A stretch of 64,000 nt of DNA from Natronosporangium sp035305625 (GTDB taxonomy: Bacteria; Actinomycetota; Actinomycetes; Mycobacteriales; Micromonosporaceae). Under the pieces are notes generated by a model. The model was not told the DNA's origin, did not search any database, and saw only the letters and a list, made by a program, of their open reading frames with translations. The position numbers and the translations under genes were made by a program. Each line of letters opens with the position of its first letter. Position 1 is the first letter of the stretch. Shown in pieces: positions 60,171 to 64,000 of this stretch. The stretch is taken from the NCBI GenBank assembly GCA_963809545.1, contig CAWEKD010000009.1, positions 1-64,000 on the forward strand, read 5' to 3'.

Positions 60171-62378
60171 GTGTCCACCATCCTGTATCGGTTGGGACGC
60201 CTGGCGTACCGCCGCCGTAAAACCGTCGCCGCGCTCTGGCTGGCGCTGCTGGTGGCGATGGGAGCCGCCGCCGCCACGTTGGCGGAGGAGACCACCGATT
60301 CCTTCGAGATTCCCGGCAGCGAGTCCGTGGAAGCGCTGGAGCTGCTCAACGAACGCTTCCCGGAGGCCGCCCCCCAGGGCGCGAGCGCCCGGGTCGTGTT
60401 CGCCGCTCCCGCCGGTCAGACTTTGACGGATCCGGCCAACCAGGCGGCGGTCCAGGCCACGGTCGAAGAGCTGGCGCAGATCGACGACGTCGTAGGGGTG
60501 GCTGACCCGTTCACCGCCGGCACCATCTCTCCGGACGGGCGGATCGGCTTCGCCGATGTCAGCTTCGACGTGAGCCTGCCGGCCGCCAACGAGGAGCTGG
60601 AGCAGGCGGTGGCCCCGGCGCGGGCGGCGGGGCTGACAGTGGAGATGTCCGGCGACGCGCTGATGGAGGAGTTTCAGCAGAACGTGGCCGAGCTGATCGG
60701 GCTCGGGGTCGCCGCGATCGTGCTGGTCATCACCTTCGGCTCGTTCGTGGCCGCGGGGATGCCGCTGCTGAACGCGATCATCGGAATCGGGATCACCATC
60801 TCGGCGGTCACCGCCGTCACCGCGTGGGTGAACCTGTCCTCGTTCACCCCCACGCTGGCGGTGATGCTGGGCCTGGCCCTGGCCATCGACTACTCCCTGT
60901 TCATCGTCTCCCGGTACCGGCACGAGCTGACGCTGCTGCGGCAACAGGGTGAGCAGGGCCGGGCCGCCGGGGCGGAGGCCATGGGGCGGGCGCTGGGGAC
61001 CGCCGGGTCCGCGGTGGTGTTCGCGGGCCTGACCGTCCTGGTGGCGCTGATCGGTCTGTCGGTGGTCCGGCTGCCGCTGCTGACCGAGATGGGGATCACC
61101 GCGGGGTTCGCGGTGGCGCTGGCGGTGGTGATCGCGCTGACGATGCTGCCGGCGCTGTGCGGCATGGTCGGGGACCGGATCGTCGGCCGGCGGGCGGCGA
61201 AGGCGCCGACCCCACCCGCGGAGGCGGAGTCCGCGCGGTCCACTCTCGGCACGCGCTGGATTCGGTTCATCACCCGGCGTCCGGCGCCGGTGCTGCTGGT
61301 CGTCGGGGTGGGGATGCTCGCGCTGGCCGCGCCGGCCGCGGGGCTACGGCTGGGGCTGCCGGACGACAGCGCGCTCAGCGAGAGCACCACCCAGCGGCGG
61401 GCCTACGACCTGATCTCCGAAGGGTTCGGGCCGGGCTTTAACGGGCCGCTGCTGCTGGTGGTGGACGCGGCCGGGGGCGCGGACACCCAGGCGGTGGCCG
61501 AGCAGGTGCACCAGCAGGTGGCCGCCCTGCCGGGGGTGGTCATGGCCCATCCCCCCGCGGTGAACCCGGCCGGGGACACCGCGCTGCTCACGGTGATCCC
61601 GGAGACCGGCCCCAGTGCGGAGGAGACCGAGGAGCTGGTCGAGCGGATCCGGGAGCACACCGCCGCCCTGGAGCAGAGCGGCGCCGAGATCTCGGTCAGC
61701 GGGATGACGGCGATCATCATCGACTTCAACCAGAAGATGGCGGATGCGCTCCCGCCGTACCTGGCGTTGGTGGTCGGCCTGTCGTTCGTGCTGCTGATCC
61801 TGGTGTTCCGCTCGGTGCTGGTGCCGTTGAAGGCGGCGCTCGGGTTCCTGCTCAGCATGGGCGCCACCTTCGGCGCGGTGGTGGCGGTGTTCCAGTGGGG
61901 TTGGCTGGACTTCCTGGGCATCAACAGCAGTGGCCTGGTGTTCAGCTTCCTGCCGATCGTGCTGATCGGGGTGGTGTTCGGGCTGGCCATGGACTACCAG
62001 GTCTTCCTGGTCACCCGGATGCGGGAGGAGTACGTGCGCGGCGCCGCGCCGATCCCGGCGGTGGTGACCGGATTCCAGCACGGGGTCCGGGTGGTCACCG
62101 CCGCCGCGGTGATCATGATCAGCGTGTTCGCCGGGTTCACCATTTCCGGGGACGACTTCATCCTGCAGATCGCGCTGGCGTTGGCGGTAGCGATCGCGCT
62201 GGACGCGTTCGTGGTCCGGATGACGCTGGTGCCGGCGGCGCTGGCGCTGCTGGGCCGGTCGGCCTGGTGGATCCCGCGCTGGCTCGACCGGATCGTCCCC
62301 TCGGTCGACGTAGAGGGCGAGAAGTTGCGTGCCCAGCTCGATCGGTCCGACCAGCTGGTAACGGCTGGTTCCCGGTAA
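60171..62378 (+). CDS. MMPL-family transporter
   Basis: 735 aa RND-superfamily exporter, inner membrane. Layout: N-terminal helix (KTVAALWLALLVAMGAAAAT), periplasm-facing domain, helices 2-6 (LGVAAIVLVITFGSFVAAGM, VMLGLALAIDYSLFIVSRYR with the intramembrane Asp-Tyr pair), a second domain (AYDLISEGFGPGFNGPLLLV), and helices 8-12 (IGVVFGLAMDYQVFLVTRMR, the second Asp-Tyr pair). The DY pairs carry protons in MmpL3-like proteins. It lacks a long C-terminal tail. GTG 60171 with GGGGAGA nine bases upstream. Substrates of such actinobacterial MMPLs are lipids or small molecules; none is indicated here. Confidence 0.9.
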   Translation: MSTILYRLGRLAYRRRKTVAALWLALLVAMGAAAATLAEETTDSFEIPGSESVEALELLNERFPEAAPQGASARVVFAAPAGQTLTDPANQAAVQATVEELAQIDDVVGVADPFTAGTISPDGRIGFADVSFDVSLPAANEELEQAVAPARAAGLTVEMSGDALMEEFQQNVAELIGLGVAAIVLVITFGSFVAAGMPLLNAIIGIGITISAVTAVTAWVNLSSFTPTLAVMLGLALAIDYSLFIVSRYRHELTLLRQQGEQGRAAGAEAMGRALGTAGSAVVFAGLTVLVALIGLSVVRLPLLTEMGITAGFAVALAVVIALTMLPALCGMVGDRIVGRRAAKAPTPPAEAESARSTLGTRWIRFITRRPAPVLLVVGVGMLALAAPAAGLRLGLPDDSALSESTTQRRAYDLISEGFGPGFNGPLLLVVDAAGGADTQAVAEQVHQQVAALPGVVMAHPPAVNPAGDTALLTVIPETGPSAEETEELVERIREHTAALEQSGAEISVSGMTAIIIDFNQKMADALPPYLALVVGLSFVLLILVFRSVLVPLKAALGFLLSMGATFGAVVAVFQWGWLDFLGINSSGLVFSFLPIVLIGVVFGLAMDYQVFLVTRMREEYVRGAAPIPAVVTGFQHGVRVVTAAAVIMISVFAGFTISGDDFILQIALALAVAIALDAFVVRMTLVPAALALLGRSAWWIPRWLDRIVPSVDVEGEKLRAQLDRSDQLVTAGSR

Positions 62379-62396
62379 CCTTCCTCGCTTTCGGAA

Positions 62397-62439
62397 GAAG
62401 GTGCCCTTCTTCGTGAATCATCACAAGAAGGGCACCTTC
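62397..62439. terminator. bidirectional-looking terminator hairpin after the MMPL gene
   Basis: GAAGGTGCCCTTCTT (62397-62411), 13-base loop, then AAGAAGGGCACCTTC (62425-62439), perfect 15-bp stem, 19 bp after the stop. No long U-run follows. Closely similar AAGAAGGGCACCTTC hairpins are, to my knowledge, common between genes in Micromonosporaceae, which is one hint to the host. Confidence 0.8.
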
Positions 62440-62442
62440 CTC

Positions 62443-62471
62443 TTGACTCAATAACAAGACGGACGTACGGT
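62443..62471 (+). promoter_or_regulatory. promoter of acnA
   Basis: -35 TTGACT (62443-62448), 17-base spacer, -10 TACGGT (62466-62471), matching the actinomycete housekeeping form TTGAC-N17-TAnnnT. It lies directly after the terminator and would start the transcript about 100 bases before the acnA GTG, leaving a fairly long leader. Confidence 0.65.
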
Positions 62472-62576
62472 TTGGTTAGCGCACCTGAGGGGCGGGTAAG
62501 CGCCCCCGGGCGGGGCGGCGACCCGTGGGTGCGACAGACTTTCGGCAGGACTCACACGAGGGTTAAGGGAGACGAC

Positions 62577-64000
62577 GTGGCCAGCCTCGACAGCTTCGGA
62601 GCAAAAAGCCAACTACGCGTCGACGACGCCAATTACGAGATCTACCGACTGGATGCGGTCCAGGGCCAGCAGCGGCTCCCGTACAGCTTGAAAATCCTGC
62701 TGGAGAACCTGCTGCGTACCGAGGACGGTGCCAACATCACCGCCGAGCACATTCGGGCGCTGGCCGAGTGGGACCCGGCCGCGGAGCCGAGTGTGGAGAT
62801 CCAGTTCACCCCGGGCCGGGTGCTGATGCAGGACTTCACCGGGGTGCCGTGCGTGGTGGACCTCGCCACCATGCGGGAAGCGGTACAGGAGCTGGGCGGT
62901 GACCCGTCCCGGGTCAACCCCCTGGCCCCGGCCGACCTGGTGATCGACCACTCTGTCATCGCCGACGTGTTCGGCCGCCCGGACGCGTTCGAGCGCAACG
63001 TGGAGTACGAGTACCAGCGCAACCAGGAGCGGTACCAGTTCCTGCGCTGGGGGCAGAGCGCGTTCGACGAGCTGAAGGTGGTGCCGCCGGGCACCGGCAT
63101 CGTGCACCAGGTCAACATCGAGCACCTGGCCACGGTGGTGATGAACCGGCACGGGCAGGCCTACCCGGACACCCTGGTCGGCACCGACTCCCACACCACC
63201 ATGGTCAACGGCCTGGGGGTGCTCGGCTGGGGCGTGGGCGGGATCGAGGCGGAGGCGGCCATGCTGGGCCAGCCGGTCTCGATGCTGATCCCGCGGGTAG
63301 TCGGGTTCAAGCTGCACGGAGAGCTGCCGGAGGGCGCCACCGCCACCGACCTGGTGCTCACCATCACCGAGATGCTGCGCCAGCACGGGGTGGTGGGCAA
63401 GTTCGTGGAGTTCTACGGGCCGGGGGTGTCGGCGGTGCCCGTGGCCAACCGGGCCACCATCGGCAACATGTCCCCGGAGTACGGGTCCACGGTGGCCATC
63501 TTCCCGGTGGACGCGGAGACCATCCGGTACCTGGAGCTGACCGGTCGGGACCCGCACCGGCTGAAGCTGGTGGAGGCGTACACCAAGGAGCAGGGGCTGT
63601 GGCACGACCCGGAGGCCGAGCCGGACTACTCCGAGCGCCTGGAGTTGGACCTGTCCACGGTGGAGCCTTCGCTGGCCGGGCCGCGCCGCCCGCAGGACCG
63701 GGTGCCGCTGGGGAACGCCAAGACCCTGTTCCGGTCGGCGCTGGCGAACTTCGTGCCCAACGGGGGCCAGAGCACCGGCCCGACCGGGGCCGCTGACGAG
63801 GCCAGCAAGGAGTCGTTCCCGGCCAGCGACGCCCCCGCCATCGACAATGTCGACGACCCGGCCGACGCGCCGCGGGACCTGACCGGGGCCGGCGTCAACG
63901 CCGGCACCAGCGGCCGCCCCTCCAAGCGGGTGCGGGTGACCGACTCCGAGGGCAACGAGTTCGAACTCGACCACGGCGCGGTGGTGATCGCCGCGATCAC
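62577..64000 (+). CDS. acnA: aconitate hydratase A, 5' part (runs off the right edge)
   Basis: Converts citrate to isocitrate in the TCA cycle. GTG 62577 follows GGGAGACGAC. 474 codons are open to the window end. Signatures: SFGAKSQLRVDDANYEIYRL, LKILLENLLRTEDGANI, RVLMQDFTGVPCVVDLATMR, LVIDHSVIADVFGR, IVHQVNIEHLATVV, LVGTDSHTTMVNGLGVLGWG and GGIEAEAAMLGQPVSMLIP. An extra Asp/Ala/Gly-rich stretch (KESFPASDAPAIDN) after about residue 390 is the low-complexity insert found in actinobacterial aconitases. Full length would be ~930 aa; the cluster-binding cysteines are expected beyond the edge. Confidence 0.95.
   Translation, partial: MASLDSFGAKSQLRVDDANYEIYRLDAVQGQQRLPYSLKILLENLLRTEDGANITAEHIRALAEWDPAAEPSVEIQFTPGRVLMQDFTGVPCVVDLATMREAVQELGGDPSRVNPLAPADLVIDHSVIADVFGRPDAFERNVEYEYQRNQERYQFLRWGQSAFDELKVVPPGTGIVHQVNIEHLATVVMNRHGQAYPDTLVGTDSHTTMVNGLGVLGWGVGGIEAEAAMLGQPVSMLIPRVVGFKLHGELPEGATATDLVLTITEMLRQHGVVGKFVEFYGPGVSAVPVANRATIGNMSPEYGSTVAIFPVDAETIRYLELTGRDPHRLKLVEAYTKEQGLWHDPEAEPDYSERLELDLSTVEPSLAGPRRPQDRVPLGNAKTLFRSALANFVPNGGQSTGPTGAADEASKESFPASDAPAIDNVDDPADAPRDLTGAGVNAGTSGRPSKRVRVTDSEGNEFELDHGAVVIAAI

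Noticed and set aside
27669..64000. Lateral transfer of a 36-kb actinomycete segment into a Gemmatimonadota genome
   Set aside because: The segment is mostly core metabolism, has no mobility genes or tRNA/att sites at its edge, and starts inside a truncated gene. Chimeric assembly is simpler.
1..64000. tRNA, rRNA, tmRNA genes, insertion sequences, phage genes
   Set aside because: None seen on reading both strands; no T-loop-like or transposase motifs stood out, although short RNA genes can be missed by eye.

Overview
The window reads as two unrelated genomes joined at about 27.69 kb. The left part (1 to about 27,690) looks like a high-GC diderm bacterium, most likely Gemmatimonadota. It has a heptosyltransferase-like gene, an MsbA-like exporter, the C-terminal phenylalanine end of a beta-barrel protein, and a PorX-type response regulator fused to a PglZ phosphatase domain. 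The right part (about 27,690 to 64,000) is a high-GC actinomycete, perhaps Micromonosporales. It has GTG/TTG starts, a DasR-like regulator with dre operators, MSMEG_6728-type and DUF3418-HrpA proteins, and an actinobacterial aconitase. The join falls inside casA, so an assembly chimera is far more likely than lateral transfer. Both parts carry many single-base frame breaks, and at least three genes have lost internal segments, so the draft quality is poor.

Left part. A RecA-fold ATPase fragment, a small helical protein and a heptosyltransferase run leftward. Divergent from them is porX followed by an ABC exporter. From 5.2 to 13.0 kb lies a glycosylation island: two CgeB-like, four GT4 and one GT2 glycosyltransferase plus a methyltransferase. 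Then come a patatin-ferredoxin fusion, an orphan DppC permease, a class V aminotransferase, a HerA-like ATPase, a broken mgtE, a PLL/tectonin beta-propeller, tyrS, a PBP1A gene, an amidohydrolase, argR, a deleted adenylate-forming enzyme, an HNH nuclease and a DUF4390 protein.

Right part. A type I-E CRISPR locus retains cas3 and the 5' part of casA; cse2 to cas2 and any array are cut off. Between cas3 and casA is a two-repeat, one-short-spacer mini-CRISPR. Its 20-nt spacer matches a site over the presumed casA promoter, with mismatches only at seed positions 6 and 12, the positions flipped out of pairing in Cascade. This is the pattern expected of a crRNA-like RNA that guides Cascade to repress its own cas promoter, and it is the most interesting element in the window.

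Further right is blaI-M56-cydD-cydC-cydA-cydB, with BlaI-type operators before both blaI and cydA. Then come a decayed Fic gene, a PAC2 protein and an amino-sugar/MurNAc recycling operon (DasR-like regulator, sugar kinase, CUT1 importer without ATPase, murQ, anmK). Beyond it are a DenV-like protein, hrpA, a histidine kinase/response regulator/DUF998 set divergent from an ABC exporter, an MMPL transporter, and the first half of acnA running off the right edge behind a clear promoter.
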